The notes below the pieces were generated by a model that was given only the letters and a program-made list of their open reading frames with translations, was not told where the DNA came from and searched no databases. The position numbers and the translations under genes were made by a program. Positions 34,241 through 42,948 of a stretch of 64,000 nt of DNA are shown one piece after another. Source of the stretch: Nocardioides panzhihuensis (lineage in GTDB: Bacteria; Actinomycetota; Actinomycetes; Propionibacteriales; Nocardioidaceae). Position 1 is the first letter of the stretch, and every line of letters begins with the position of its first letter. The stretch covers positions 1,550,001-1,614,000 of the forward strand of contig NZ_JACBZR010000001.1 in the NCBI RefSeq assembly GCF_013408335.1, read 5' to 3'.

Positions 34241-34686
34241 ACTCGGTCGATAGCCAGAGCGGGTACCTTTTCAGCGAGGGCCTCCGCAACTAGCCCTCTA
34301 TGGCAAGACGCGTGATCTTGTTCGAAGCAGAGCAACGCCACAACTTCGCAGTCGAGCAACTCTGATACATGCCCGAGCGCGCGCTCAGCGTCGTCCTCGC
34401 GAAGGATTTCTCTGAATCGCTCATGCGCGGACAGATCACCCGACCGGAAGCCCTCGCGGTTGTCCTTCGGGTTTCCGAGCTCCCGATAATGGATGTACTG
34501 GATGCCGTTGCTGCGAAGATTCTGAGCCAGCCGAGTTTTCGACAGCCCTGGCTTGCGGGATATGGGGTTGAGGCGTACATCGATCAGCACGTCAACTCGC
34601 GCACCCTTGAGGTACTCGGTGAGCTCCTGAGCATCACGACCCTCGTAACCGACGCTGACGAGTCGGGGCGTACGTGGTTCGTCCAT
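34237..34686 (-). CDS. DUF488 family protein
   Basis: 149 aa from ATG 34686 (another ATG at 34701 is possible). Family hallmarks: VSVGYEGRDAQELTEYLK, VDVLIDVRLNPISRKPGLSK, then ALLCFEQDHASCHRGLVAEAL with the C-F-E-x-D-x-x-x-C-H-R signature. DUF488 proteins are small alpha/beta proteins of unknown activity that often sit in defence islands. The convergent partner suggests a two-gene system. Confidence 0.88.
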   Translation of the reverse strand: MDEPRTPRLVSVGYEGRDAQELTEYLKGARVDVLIDVRLNPISRKPGLSKTRLAQNLRSNGIQYIHYRELGNPKDNREGFRSGDLSAHERFREILREDDAERALGHVSELLDCEVVALLCFEQDHASCHRGLVAEALAEKVPALAIDRV

Positions 34687-35177
34687 GTGCGCATTCAACA
34701 CCTAGCCCTGGCTCCTAACACGAAATCAGCCGCGTGGCAAGACCGTGTCGTGGCGCGCGACCACTGAACCGGGCCGATCCTCTGTGTGCTGGTGGGTCAG
34801 GACCAGCCGAAGGAGCCCATCGATGCCCAACGCACCGAGCGCAACGGCCTCACTGTCGGACAGGTTCCCGGTGGGAGCGCGATGCGTCGTTCCTGCTGCA
34901 GCGGCCTGGCCCGCCACCGGGCACGGGCGCCTGGCTCTACCGGCGCAATAGGGCCACAAAACGCGGAGCACGGTTGGGTCGGCCCCGCCAGACGGAAGGT
35001 TCTTCACGCCTCAGGTCAATGCTGGTAGCGTGCGTGCTGCTTGAGCTCCTCCTAATTCGAGTTGGACCAATCTGTGGAACTCAGGCCGCGCCCGGCAGTC
35101 CCGCCGTGCGACGACCGTTGCGGAGGAGCTCGCACCATCATGAATTACGACTCCTCTCCCCATCCGAGGGAGCACAC
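34687..35177. other. intergenic stretch without a convincing gene
   Basis: 491 bp. Several short frames cross it, none with a ribosome binding site and family likeness. The right end carries GAGGGAG, the binding site for the small gene that starts at 35178. No tRNA, CRISPR repeat or strong hairpin was found by eye. Confidence 0.45.
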
Positions 35178-35396
35178 ATGACCATCGAGTACCCGGGCGC
35201 GTCTCGCGCCGAGACCGGCGTTAACCGTCTGATACGCCTTGTCGTGGACGAGGTTGCCGAGGCCAAACTCAACGTCAGGCGAATCACCGAGGGTGACACC
35301 AAGCGATTGGAGTTTGCCCTCACCGGTAGTCACGTCAATGCCAAGGTGATCGTGACTAATAGGCCGAGCACCTATTGGGAGTTCAACCGGTCTTGA
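35178..35396 (+). CDS. small hypothetical protein, 72 aa
   Basis: Starts MTIEYPGASRAETGVNRLIR after GAGGGAG at a good distance; the open frame extends upstream to 34734 but only this part has coding character. Predicted as one helix (RLIRLVVDEVAEAKLNVRRI) followed by beta strands (LEFALTGSHVNAKVIVT). Unknown family. The size and fold could fit an immunity-type or regulatory small protein, without evidence. Confidence 0.55.
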   Translation: MTIEYPGASRAETGVNRLIRLVVDEVAEAKLNVRRITEGDTKRLEFALTGSHVNAKVIVTNRPSTYWEFNRS

Positions 35397-35684
35397 CCCG
35401 GTTCGACGTCGATGAGTGGCCTGCCCGTAGGCCATCCCCTCTCGGCCCTAGCGTTCAGTTGAGGCTCTCCATACGCCCGCGGTGGCGATGTGCACGACGA
35501 TCACGGGTGCCGGGCCGCCACGCCTCGCGTAGGTGCGGGAGTGTCAGGACCTACGTGGTGGAACTGAACGATACGAAACCAGGCCGTCTATTACGAACGA
35601 GACGCCAACGTACCTGCCCCATTCTGGGCGCATTGACGCACCCGGAGGCCTCCCGGGCGTCGACGTGACACCTAACCTGGCTGT

Positions 35685-36110
35685 GTGAGGAGAACGGACG
35701 GCCGGTCGGCGCGGGTGGAGGACGTGCACGAGCTTGCCCTTGGCATGCCCCACGTTCGCGTCTGCGCGGGCACCCAGAACAGGCCTATCTATCAGGTGGG
35801 TGGAAAGTCGTTCGTCTTCTTCCGGAATCCGCGTCCTGACGCGTTCGACCCGGACACCGGCCAGCGTTACGACGACGTCATCGTCTTCTGGGTGCCTAGC
35901 GAGGGTGACAAGCTGGCGATGGTGCAGGACGAGTCCTCGCCGTTCTTCACCACTCCGCATTTCGACGGCCACCTGTCGGTTCTGGTCCGAGCCAGGCGGC
36001 TCGGGGAGATCAGCTATGACGAACTCGCCGAGGTCGTGCAGGACGCTTGGCTTTCGCGCGCGTCAGCTCGCCGAAGAGTGACCTGGCTCGAGGAGCACCA
36101 ACCGGACTAG
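35685..36110 (+). CDS. MmcQ/YjbR family DNA-binding-fold protein
   Basis: 141 aa from GTG 35685. VEDVHELALGMPHVRVCAGTQ is the usual opening of the family after a short leader, so GTG 35715 is an alternative start. Then PIYQVGGKSFVFFRNPRPDA, a central beta sheet, and the C-terminal LAEVVQDAWLSRASARRRVTW helix. YjbR-like folds resemble DNA-binding domains but no biochemical role is settled. A second family member lies at 36996. Confidence 0.8.
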   Translation: MRRTDGRSARVEDVHELALGMPHVRVCAGTQNRPIYQVGGKSFVFFRNPRPDAFDPDTGQRYDDVIVFWVPSEGDKLAMVQDESSPFFTTPHFDGHLSVLVRARRLGEISYDELAEVVQDAWLSRASARRRVTWLEEHQPD

Positions 36111-36375
36111 CGAGGACCCGCAGGCGCGCAATGACGCAGGGGCCGGGCCCATGCCTCAGCCGCCGGCCGGGGAGGCGCGGCGGTCGTGGTGCCGTGGCGG
36201 CCCCCAACTTGGGGGATCGGGCACGCGGCTCTCCGGGTCTCGCCACGATAGACGTACCGTGAAGGCGGCCGTTGGCGGCGCGAACGAGCTGCTCGGAGTG
36301 CACATCCAGCTCCGGCGCTTGAGAGTGCTATGAGCCACCTGACTGATGCGCGGCGGTCACAATAGGAGCGAATCG

Positions 36376-36921
36376 ATGAACCTCCCTGAAGTACTGCTGA
36401 CGTCGTTGCTGGGGCTTCTCGTGGGGCTGGTCACCGCTTGGCTAGGAGCTCGGTGGTCGTACGGCCGGAAGTTGCAGGAGCTCAAGTTCCAAGCGGCGCA
36501 CGAAGCCAGGCGCGGGACGTACGAGGCCACCCTGCAGTGGGTTCGAGCTGCGTCCCTGGCTTCTCGACTGCAGGCGGAGCAAGGTCGGCACGGAGGCGCC
36601 GAAGAAGTCGACTACGAGAACTGGCCGCAGCCCAGGCCCGAGCAATGGGAACTATATGTATCCGATCGCGTGAAACACCTTCATCACAGCTTCCTTTCGG
36701 CCGCCGGACGCGTGCACACGACCGCGGGCCGTCTTCGCGCCCAACGTGAAACCCTTGAGCTCTTCTCAGGGATCGATTCCCCTGACCCGAAGCCGCTCGC
36801 GGAGTTGGCCAACGGCCGAGACTCGCTGGACGCTGAACTCGCCGGGAGGTTGGTGGAGCTCGACGATTCGCAATCGGCTCTGCTGAAGGCGATGAGATCA
36901 GAAGTGATCGGCGACAACTAG
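36376..36921 (+). CDS. single-TM membrane protein with cytosolic helical domain
   Basis: 181 aa. ATG 36376 follows AGGAGCG. MNLPEVLLTSLLGLLVGLVT is a TM helix; then a basic stretch RWSYGRKLQELKFQ and a long helical domain with alternating charges to the C-terminus. Same plan as the frameshifted protein at 17574-18030, so the two may be distant paralogues bounding the accessory region. Function unknown. Confidence 0.7.
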   Translation: MNLPEVLLTSLLGLLVGLVTAWLGARWSYGRKLQELKFQAAHEARRGTYEATLQWVRAASLASRLQAEQGRHGGAEEVDYENWPQPRPEQWELYVSDRVKHLHHSFLSAAGRVHTTAGRLRAQRETLELFSGIDSPDPKPLAELANGRDSLDAELAGRLVELDDSQSALLKAMRSEVIGDN

Positions 36922-36995
36922 GCACTGACGCAGAGAACCGCTGGATCGGCAAACAGCGACTTTGAGTACAGTCGATCGTCGTTCGACTCGGTGCT

Positions 36996-37379
36996 TCAGC
37001 CGTCGAAGGCCTCGACCAGCTCAGCCGGGGCGGCGGCTAGCCAGGCGTCGACCAGCAGATCGCGGAGGTCGCCTGGAGCGATGACGTTGAGCTCGATGAG
37101 TACGGCCGGGTAGTTGTTGAAGTGCTCGATGGTGAAGACGCCGTCGATGCCGGCGGCGAGCACGCCTTCCTTCTCGTGCAGGCCGGCCGTGTTGACCGCG
37201 ATGATCGGCGGGACGGGTGGGGTCTGGTCGCCGAAGCGCTTGAGGTCAGCCTTGCTGAACGGGCGTAGCCAGGCGAAGCCCTTGCCGCGTACGGACCAGG
37301 TCGGATGCCCGTAACGCTCGCCCTCGGTGACCTCGGGCAGTTCACCGATTATCCGAGCCACGTCTTGGAGCGTCTCCAT
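36996..37379 (-). CDS. MmcQ/YjbR family protein
   Basis: 127 aa beginning METLQDVARIIGELPEVTEG, with GHPTWSVRGKGFAWLRPFSK and the closing LRDLLVDAWLAAAPAELVEA. All blocks of the MmcQ/YjbR family are present. Stand-alone gene, divergent from the secreted protease. The role in cells is not established for the family. Confidence 0.88.
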   Translation of the reverse strand: METLQDVARIIGELPEVTEGERYGHPTWSVRGKGFAWLRPFSKADLKRFGDQTPPVPPIIAVNTAGLHEKEGVLAAGIDGVFTIEHFNNYPAVLIELNVIAPGDLRDLLVDAWLAAAPAELVEAFDG

Positions 37380-37562
37380 GCATGGAGCCTAGTCCGCCAC
37401 GCGTCGATAGGACTGGAACGACTGAGCGGGTCCGCTGATCGGCACAGGTCTCACAATGCCCTTGACGAGCGTGGTCGCGAACGGGACCTTTGCGTGCGCG
37501 CTTGGCTTGAGCACAGTGGGTGCTTGTTCCTCGGGAGTCGGAAGCGACGACAAGGAGGAACT

Positions 37563-38159
37563 ATGGGAAGTCTCAGATTGAGGCCGATCACCGCGGTCCT
37601 GGCGGGGCTGCTTGCGATGGCGATGGTCGGCGTGCTCGCCCCCACGGCGCACGCCTACGCGACCTTCGGCGGCCATAAGCTCACCTACGGGATCAACAAC
37701 CAGCACTACTGGCTGGACACCTCGGCCGCAAACAGCCACACGGCCGCCATCACCGACGGTGTCGGACTCTGGAATGCGACCCAGGACACATGGGCCTGGT
37801 ACACACGAACGTCCACCAAGAGCTCGAGCCGTCTTGACTTCTACCGGCGGTCCACCGAATCGGGCGTCTATTGCGCGGCGACCCAGATGTACGTCGACAC
37901 TCGCGCGGTGGACCCGCGCGACACGAACTGGTGGTGGGCGAAGGTCACGATCGACCCGGCGTTCCATAACACGGACAGCTGCGGGGCGATATCCCACCGG
38001 AAGGGAATCATCGCCCATGAGCAGGGGCATGCGATGGGTCTTGCTCATACGTCGAACAGCGGCACACTGATGTACACAGGCATCTCTGGCACGAGCGTCA
38101 ACGCACCTACGCAGGACGACCGAAATGGCATCATCGCACTCTACGGACGGAGGTCCTGA
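37563..38159 (+). CDS. secreted matrixin-like zinc metalloprotease
   Basis: 198 aa. A strong AAGGAGGAA precedes the ATG. Signal peptide MGSLRLRPITAVLAGLLAMA with cleavage near AHAYA. The catalytic motif HEQGHAMGLAH gives H152, E153, H156 and H162, the metzincin zinc site, and the Met-turn is GTLMY (M170). Two Cys pairs (YCAATQ and DSCGAI) may form a disulfide. It fits a small exported peptidase. One base separates it from the lipoprotein gene, so they form an operon ending in the terminator at 38892. Confidence 0.85.
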   Translation: MGSLRLRPITAVLAGLLAMAMVGVLAPTAHAYATFGGHKLTYGINNQHYWLDTSAANSHTAAITDGVGLWNATQDTWAWYTRTSTKSSSRLDFYRRSTESGVYCAATQMYVDTRAVDPRDTNWWWAKVTIDPAFHNTDSCGAISHRKGIIAHEQGHAMGLAHTSNSGTLMYTGISGTSVNAPTQDDRNGIIALYGRRS

Positions 38160-38160
38160 T

Positions 38161-38829
38161 ATGCGGCTCCTCATCGCGTTCACTGCCGCCGCTGCCACCC
38201 TTGGGCTGGCGGCGTGCTCATCGACAGATGCAGCGGACCCTCCCGCAAACACGCCTGCCCAGATTGCACCTTCGCAGGACACACAGGAGGTGAAGGCCAG
38301 GTATCAGGTGCAGACAGAGGGCTCCCTGATCAGACAGTTCTCGCTGCCGACCTTCGCTGAGTTCGTACAGGATCCACACGTATCCAACGTGGTCGTCGGC
38401 ACGGTCGAGGCGAGCCGGACGACCGTTTCGCAACCTGGTAACGCGGTAGAAACGATCCTGACGATCGCCGTAGAAAGTTCCAAAGAGTCGAGCGCGACTA
38501 CGGTGACTGCGCGGGAATACGGCGGCATCGTGAATGTCGAGCAGGTGCGTGACGACTTCGAGTCAAAGCTCGGCCGCAAGCTCACGAAGAAGGAACTTGC
38601 CGAGAAGGTCGACTATCAATGGGAAGGTGCTCCGCACGCTCAGATCGGCGACCATGTTCTCCTCGCGGTAACTGAGGACAAGTCCGGAGCTGCGGACTAC
38701 ACCACGTTGACGAGACTCGCCTCCGCTGCATCCACCACGAGCAAGACGGACAGTACGTCGTTCAACTGGCCCGGAGAACCTCCGAACCCTGCCTGGGACA
38801 CAGCGGTCACCCCTGCGGACCTGTACTGA
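38161..38829 (+). CDS. secreted lipoprotein of unknown function
   Basis: 222 aa. ATG 38161 follows GGAGG inside the end of the protease gene. Lipobox LGLAAC places the lipidated Cys at residue 20; a Pro/Ala/Gln-rich linker follows. The mature domain is beta-rich (NVVVGTVEASRTTV, ETILTIAVESS, AQIGDHVLLAVTED), like an OB-type or NfeD-like fold, with a Gly/Lys-rich helix in the middle. Because it is co-transcribed with the protease it might anchor, inhibit or be processed by it; this is inference. Confidence 0.75.
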   Translation: MRLLIAFTAAAATLGLAACSSTDAADPPANTPAQIAPSQDTQEVKARYQVQTEGSLIRQFSLPTFAEFVQDPHVSNVVVGTVEASRTTVSQPGNAVETILTIAVESSKESSATTVTAREYGGIVNVEQVRDDFESKLGRKLTKKELAEKVDYQWEGAPHAQIGDHVLLAVTEDKSGAADYTTLTRLASAASTTSKTDSTSFNWPGEPPNPAWDTAVTPADLY

Positions 38830-38891
38830 CGACTGACTCCAAAGGGTGCCCAGCGTAGCTCCGGACACCCTACCGACCGGTGGTCCACCAG

Positions 38892-38934
38892 AGTGGGGCC
38901 GCGACTGGAGAAGGACTCCAGTCGCGACCCCACT
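38892..38934 (+). terminator. rho-independent-like terminator after the protease-lipoprotein operon
   Basis: The stem is 19 bp with one mismatch: AGTGGGGCCGCGACTGGAG (38892-38910) and CTCCAGTCGCGACCCCACT (38916-38934), with loop AAGGA. No long T run follows (GTCTGT), as is usual in high-GC Actinobacteria. Confidence 0.75.
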
Positions 38935-38976
38935 GTCTGTCCTCGGAGCCGAAAGCCGGTGAGTAAGGTCGGTTAG

Positions 38977-39441
38977 GTGACGTCCACGATCGACTCTGTC
39001 GTATCTCGGTTGCTGCGGACTCGGGCCGTAGTACGTGCGCCGATCTGGCTCTATCGGCACCGGGCCGGGTGGCTCCTCGGATCCCGGATGTTGATGCTCG
39101 AACACATCGGACGCCGATCAGGGGTCCCGCGATATGTCTGCCTCGAGGTCGTCGAGCGGCCGAGCGTGGACGAGATCGTGGTGGTGAGCGGCTTCGGCAC
39201 CGCGGCGCAGTGGTATCGGAACCTCCTGGCCGAGCCTGCATGTCGCGTCAGCATCGGGAAGCGTACGAGCGTCGCGGCGCAGGCGAGGTTCCTCTCGGAG
39301 GAGGAGGCTGTCGCTGCGCTGGGTCGGTATCAGGAGGCGCACCCGAAGGCCTGGCAGCGACTGCGCGGTGCGATCGAGACGGCGGTCGGTCACGAGGTCG
39401 AGGTACTGCCGATGGTGAACCTGAGACTCCTAGGGGACTGA
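38977..39441 (+). CDS. F420-type deazaflavin-dependent oxidoreductase (nitroreductase family, DUF385)
   Basis: 154 aa, GTG start. Contains RMLMLEHIGRRSGVPRYVCL, the G-R-x-S-G core of the Ddn/FDOR split-barrel family, and VVSGFGTAAQWYRNLLAEP, where W-Y-R-N-L contacts cofactor in known members. It probably reduces quinones or other substrates with F420H2. It is followed after one base by another member of the family. Confidence 0.85.
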   Translation: MTSTIDSVVSRLLRTRAVVRAPIWLYRHRAGWLLGSRMLMLEHIGRRSGVPRYVCLEVVERPSVDEIVVVSGFGTAAQWYRNLLAEPACRVSIGKRTSVAAQARFLSEEEAVAALGRYQEAHPKAWQRLRGAIETAVGHEVEVLPMVNLRLLGD

Positions 39442-39442
39442 G

Positions 39443-39820
39443 ATGCGTCGCAAGTGGCTGTGGTTGCTCAAGAACACGCTCAACCGGGTGACGACGCGGG
39501 CGGCTCGCTCGGGTCGCGGCCCGTTCTCGCTCGTGCGTCACGTCGGGCGAAAGTCAGGGAAGACGTACGAGACGCCGATCATCGTCGCGCGGGTGCCGGA
39601 GGGGTTCATCGCGGAGCTGACCTACGGCGAGGACGTGAACTGGTACCGCAACATCGTTGCCGCTGGCGGCTGCGAGCTGCTGGTCGACGGGCAATGGCAC
39701 CAGGTCTCCGCGATCGAGCCCTATTCGTCCGAAGCGGGGCGGGAGGCGTTCGGCTATCCGGCCAAGCTCGTGCTGAAGGTGCTGCGGCGGCACGAGTTCA
39801 GGCTGCTGCGTACGGCCTGA
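39443..39820 (+). CDS. second F420-type deazaflavin-dependent oxidoreductase family protein
   Basis: 125 aa beginning MRRKWLWLLKNTLNRVTTRA. The core is LVRHVGRKSGKTYETPIIVA and GEDVNWYRNIVAAGGCELLV, the same G-R-x-S-G and W-Y-R-N motifs as the upstream gene, with which it forms an operon. Shorter than the first, near the lower limit for the family. The pair may act as a heteromer or on different substrates. Confidence 0.85.
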   Translation: MRRKWLWLLKNTLNRVTTRAARSGRGPFSLVRHVGRKSGKTYETPIIVARVPEGFIAELTYGEDVNWYRNIVAAGGCELLVDGQWHQVSAIEPYSSEAGREAFGYPAKLVLKVLRRHEFRLLRTA

Positions 39821-41059
39821 TCAGGTGCGCGGGTTGTCGGATGTGCCGAGCGCGCGGAGGTGGGCGCGGAACTCGGCGCCGTCGGCGGGGGAGCGGTACT
39901 CGAGCTCGTGGGCGACCTCGCTGGCGACGAGCAGCAGGCTGGGCTGGGACCGGCGTTCGTGGTTGAGTGCCGCTTCGGCGAGGTCGAGTGCTGTCACCGG
40001 GCTGCCGTCGCGGGCGGCTAGGACGGCCTTGGTCAGCTGGGCCTCCGCCAGACGCATCGGGCTGATGACGGTGCCGTCCGGACGGGTGCTGGTGGCGATG
40101 ACCGTGTCGGCCATGGCATCGGCCATGCGTTCGCGGCCGTGCAGGGTGCGGTAGGCGTCCATCGCGTAGAAGGAGGCTTTGGTCGGGTCGACGCTGAAAT
40201 GGTTGCGTACGTTGGTGGGCAGGTCGTTGCTGTCCAAGACCTCGCGGACTCGATCGAGCGCGACCTCGGTCTTGTGGCCGTCCTTCATGCGGGCGTACGC
40301 CTTGGCCTTCTGAGCATGGAGCTGCGCGGCGACCGATGCGTTGGGAGCACAGCGGATGCCGGCGTCGGCGGCGGCGATCACATTGGGCATGTCGCCTTGG
40401 GTCAGCGCCATCCACGCGCGGATCTCCTAGGTCCAGGCGGCCATCACGTTGTCGCCCAGATCCGCGGCGAACCCCTCGGCTGCGACGCGTGCCTGGTGGG
40501 TGGCCTGCTCGTCACCCTGGTCCCACATGAGGCAGGCCCGGAGAAGCGACAACCAGCCGGTGAGGTGGATGACCCGCTCGTGGCCGGCCAGCGACACACG
40601 CCCTTCATGTACGAGAGCGGCGAGCTCCTTCAACCAGTCGTCGACCTCGATGGTCAGTGAGCGGGCGTCCTGGGCTGAGTAGGCGGTGCAGAGGCGCTCG
40701 ACCTCGGCCTCTGCCTGTGCGAGGTGGGCTTCGCCCACCTTCGGCATGCGCAGGGCGGCGACCAGGTCGGTGAACTCGGTCGGGCTGAGCCGGTCCGGGA
40801 CGTTCTGGTTCGCGAGTGGGCGCTGGGCGAAGAAGTCGGCGACCGGCAGGTCGAACATCGCGGCGATCGCCTGTTGGGTCTCGGGCGAGGGGTTGGTGAT
40901 CTCGCCACGGCGGTAGCGCTTGAACATCGCGAGCACGGAGTCGAGCTGAGTCTCCTCGTGGAAGGGCGACAGGGCGATGTAGTGCATCGCGGTCTCCCGG
41001 TTGCTCCAGCCCTTGGCGGCCTGAAGACGAACCAACCTCTCGTGCCACTGCTCAGCCAT
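39821..41059 (-). pseudogene. XRE-family transcriptional regulator with TPR-like domain, interrupted by in-frame amber codon
   Basis: Start MAEQWHERLVRLQAAKGWSN at 41059. The HTH lies within residues 10-75 (YRRGEITNPSPETQQAIAAM). The helical sensor domain reads through NVMAAWT, then TAG (40427-40429), then EIRAWMALTQGDMPNVIAAA in the same frame to a stop at 39821. No frame change is needed: one base change restores a 411-codon protein of ordinary length. As written, the N-terminal 210 residues could be made alone, and a second start at ATG 40411 could give the C-terminal part. Confidence 0.8.
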
Positions 41060-41251
41060 CCGGCCTCCCGGTGCGTTCGGTGTCTCGTCGCGCGCGCCGA
41101 GGCGACAGGACGACTCGCACAAACCTAACAACGATGACCGCGGAGCGGGGGACCACTGGGATCAACGGCGATGCTCCCGGGCTGATCTCTCCCGTCCGCA
41201 ATCGGCCGCAGCCATCGTGAGTGGGACAGCACTCCGGACGAGAGGATCGCG

Positions 41252-41962
41252 ATGAGCCAGTACGCGCTTGCCGCCGCAACCCGGCCAGGTCGGCCTCGCG
41301 TGATCCGACGCGTGCCAGGCGCGCTCGTTCCACGCGACGAGATCCTCCAGGCGGCGGCCGAGCTCTTCGTCAACCGTGGGTTCGCGGCGACCTCGACGCG
41401 GGATATCGCGGAGAAGGTCGGTATCCGGCAGGCGTCGCTCTACTACCACTTCGAAGGCAAGTCCGGCATCCTCGCTGAGCTCCTCGAGCTCTCGGTGCGG
41501 CCCAGTCTCGAGAAGGTCGAGGAGATCGAGCGGGAGTGTCCGATCGACGTCCCGGAGGCGGCGCTATATCTGCTCGCGCTGATCGACGTGGACACTCTCG
41601 CGACGGTGCCGCACAACATCGGCAGGCTCTATCGGATGCCGGACGTCAGGAGCAGCGAGGTCTTCGAGGAGTTCCAGCCCGCGTTTCGGGAGCTGGCTGC
41701 TGCGTACGGTCGGCTGGGTGCTGGCATTGCGAGCAACCCCGTGGCCGCCACGGTGGGCGTGGACCAGCTGGGTGGGCTGCTGATCCAGGTGGTCGAGGTG
41801 GTGATCCGGATCCGCTCCCGCTGCGACGATGTCACCGGTGCTCATGCGCGGGCCATCGCGGCGACCTGTCTTCGGATCTGCGGCGCGTCGGAGGAGAGGA
41901 TCGCTCGCGCTGCAGTCGTGGCCGACGAGCTCCTGCCGACGTACGTCGCAGCGGGCCGATGA
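41252..41962 (+). CDS. TetR-family transcriptional regulator
   Basis: 236 aa. ATG follows AGAGGA. The HTH at about 28-75 contains EILQAAAELFVNRGFAATST and IAEKVGIRQASLYYHFEGKS, the TetR signature. The C-terminal domain is unassigned (LLALIDVDTLATVPHNIGRL). It is divergent from the broken XRE gene, about 190 bp away. Ligand unknown. Confidence 0.9.
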   Translation: MSQYALAAATRPGRPRVIRRVPGALVPRDEILQAAAELFVNRGFAATSTRDIAEKVGIRQASLYYHFEGKSGILAELLELSVRPSLEKVEEIERECPIDVPEAALYLLALIDVDTLATVPHNIGRLYRMPDVRSSEVFEEFQPAFRELAAAYGRLGAGIASNPVAATVGVDQLGGLLIQVVEVVIRIRSRCDDVTGAHARAIAATCLRICGASEERIARAAVVADELLPTYVAAGR

Positions 41963-41986
41963 CGGGAACGGGCGGGCAGGCCGCGA

Positions 41987-42547
41987 TCAGGGGTTGGGAT
42001 CGAGGTGCGGGAAGTTGCGGTTGAGGGCCCAGTCGATCCTGCTGCGTTGGCTGCGGTCCATCTGAAGGCTGGGAATGACCTCGGGATATAGCCATTCGGC
42101 GTGGGTGTTCTCCGCTGATGGAGTGGGCTCGCCGGCGAGGTAGCGGCCGGCGTAGATGATGGAGCACTCCTGGCGTACCTCGCCGTTGGTGGTGTCTTCG
42201 ATGCGATGGCGCGGGTCGGTCCAGATGCCGACCAGGCCGGTCACCTCGATGGTGATGCCGGTCTCCTCGAAGGTCTCGCGGACCGCGCATGCCGTCAGCG
42301 ACTCACCGGGCTCCATCGCGCCGCCCGGCATCGTCCAGTTGCCGGTGTCGTTGCGGCGGATCAGCAGGATCCTGCCCGGGTCGTCGAGCACGAACGCGCC
42401 GGCGCTGGGCCTGAGGCTGTTCACCTCGGGTGCCGAGGGATCGTTGTGCCAGTCGACACGTCGCCCTGTGTTTGCCTCAGAGACGCGAGGACGGGGCGGT
42501 CGTACAGACGCGTCGATGGTAGGCCGAGATCCCACGGGGAGGAGCAT
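41987..42547 (-). CDS. NUDIX hydrolase
   Basis: About 186 aa. The Nudix box is complete: GGAMEPGESLTACAVRETFE followed by ETGI, giving the metal-binding Glu residues. The N-terminal part SAGAFVLDDPGRILLIRRND is the usual first strand of MutT-like enzymes. The start is uncertain; ATG 42547 is used. It lies 17 bp after the DUF4345-like membrane gene on the same strand. Substrate (a nucleoside diphosphate derivative) not predictable. Confidence 0.88.
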   Translation of the reverse strand: MLLPVGSRPTIDASVRPPRPRVSEANTGRRVDWHNDPSAPEVNSLRPSAGAFVLDDPGRILLIRRNDTGNWTMPGGAMEPGESLTACAVRETFEETGITIEVTGLVGIWTDPRHRIEDTTNGEVRQECSIIYAGRYLAGEPTPSAENTHAEWLYPEVIPSLQMDRSQRSRIDWALNRNFPHLDPNP

Positions 42548-42564
42548 AGCCGAATCCGCCGAGG

Positions 42565-42939
42565 TCAGGCGCAAAGAATCAGGGCTGTCCCGGCCGCAAG
42601 CTCGATCCAGAAGTAGAACCAGATGGGGTAGAAGCGTACAGCCGTGTCGAACAGGCGCGAGATGAGTCGGCCGCCTGCCATCCCGATCAGGGCGAGGCCG
42701 ATGGTGGTCACGGCACCGGTCCGGATGTCGCCGATGTCGAGAGCGGCGGCGCCGAGCACGGCGGCCATGGCGATGCCGAACCCGCCGTAGACCGCGCGGA
42801 TCTCGGAGCGGGACTCGGGCGTCTTCGCCGACAGGTGGAACGGGGCGGCGAGTGCGCCCGGGGTGACCAGGGCGTACGTCCCCATCGCGAGGAAGAAGAG
42901 GCCGATGACGGCGATGGTCAGGCTGGCCACGGTGTTCAC
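42565..42939 (-). CDS. DUF4345-like membrane protein
   Basis: 124 aa from GTG 42939, beginning VNTVASLTIAVIGLFFLAMG. Four TM helices are visible: residues 4-25, about 53-70 (YGGFGIAMAAVLGAAALDIG), about 78-95 (TTIGLALIGMAGGRLISRLF) and 103-122. The pattern G-x-Y-A-L then R-A-V-Y-G-G-F-G-x-A matches the DUF4345 family. The longer open frame upstream to 43068 overlaps the divergent AraC gene and is not believed. Confidence 0.78.
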   Translation of the reverse strand: MNTVASLTIAVIGLFFLAMGTYALVTPGALAAPFHLSAKTPESRSEIRAVYGGFGIAMAAVLGAAALDIGDIRTGAVTTIGLALIGMAGGRLISRLFDTAVRFYPIWFYFWIELAAGTALILCA

Positions 42940-42948
42940 CGTGGGATC

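Noticed and set aside
40427..40429. Amber codon read as pyrrolysine or programmed readthrough
   Set aside because: No pyl genes or readthrough context seen, and a single-base mutation explains it.
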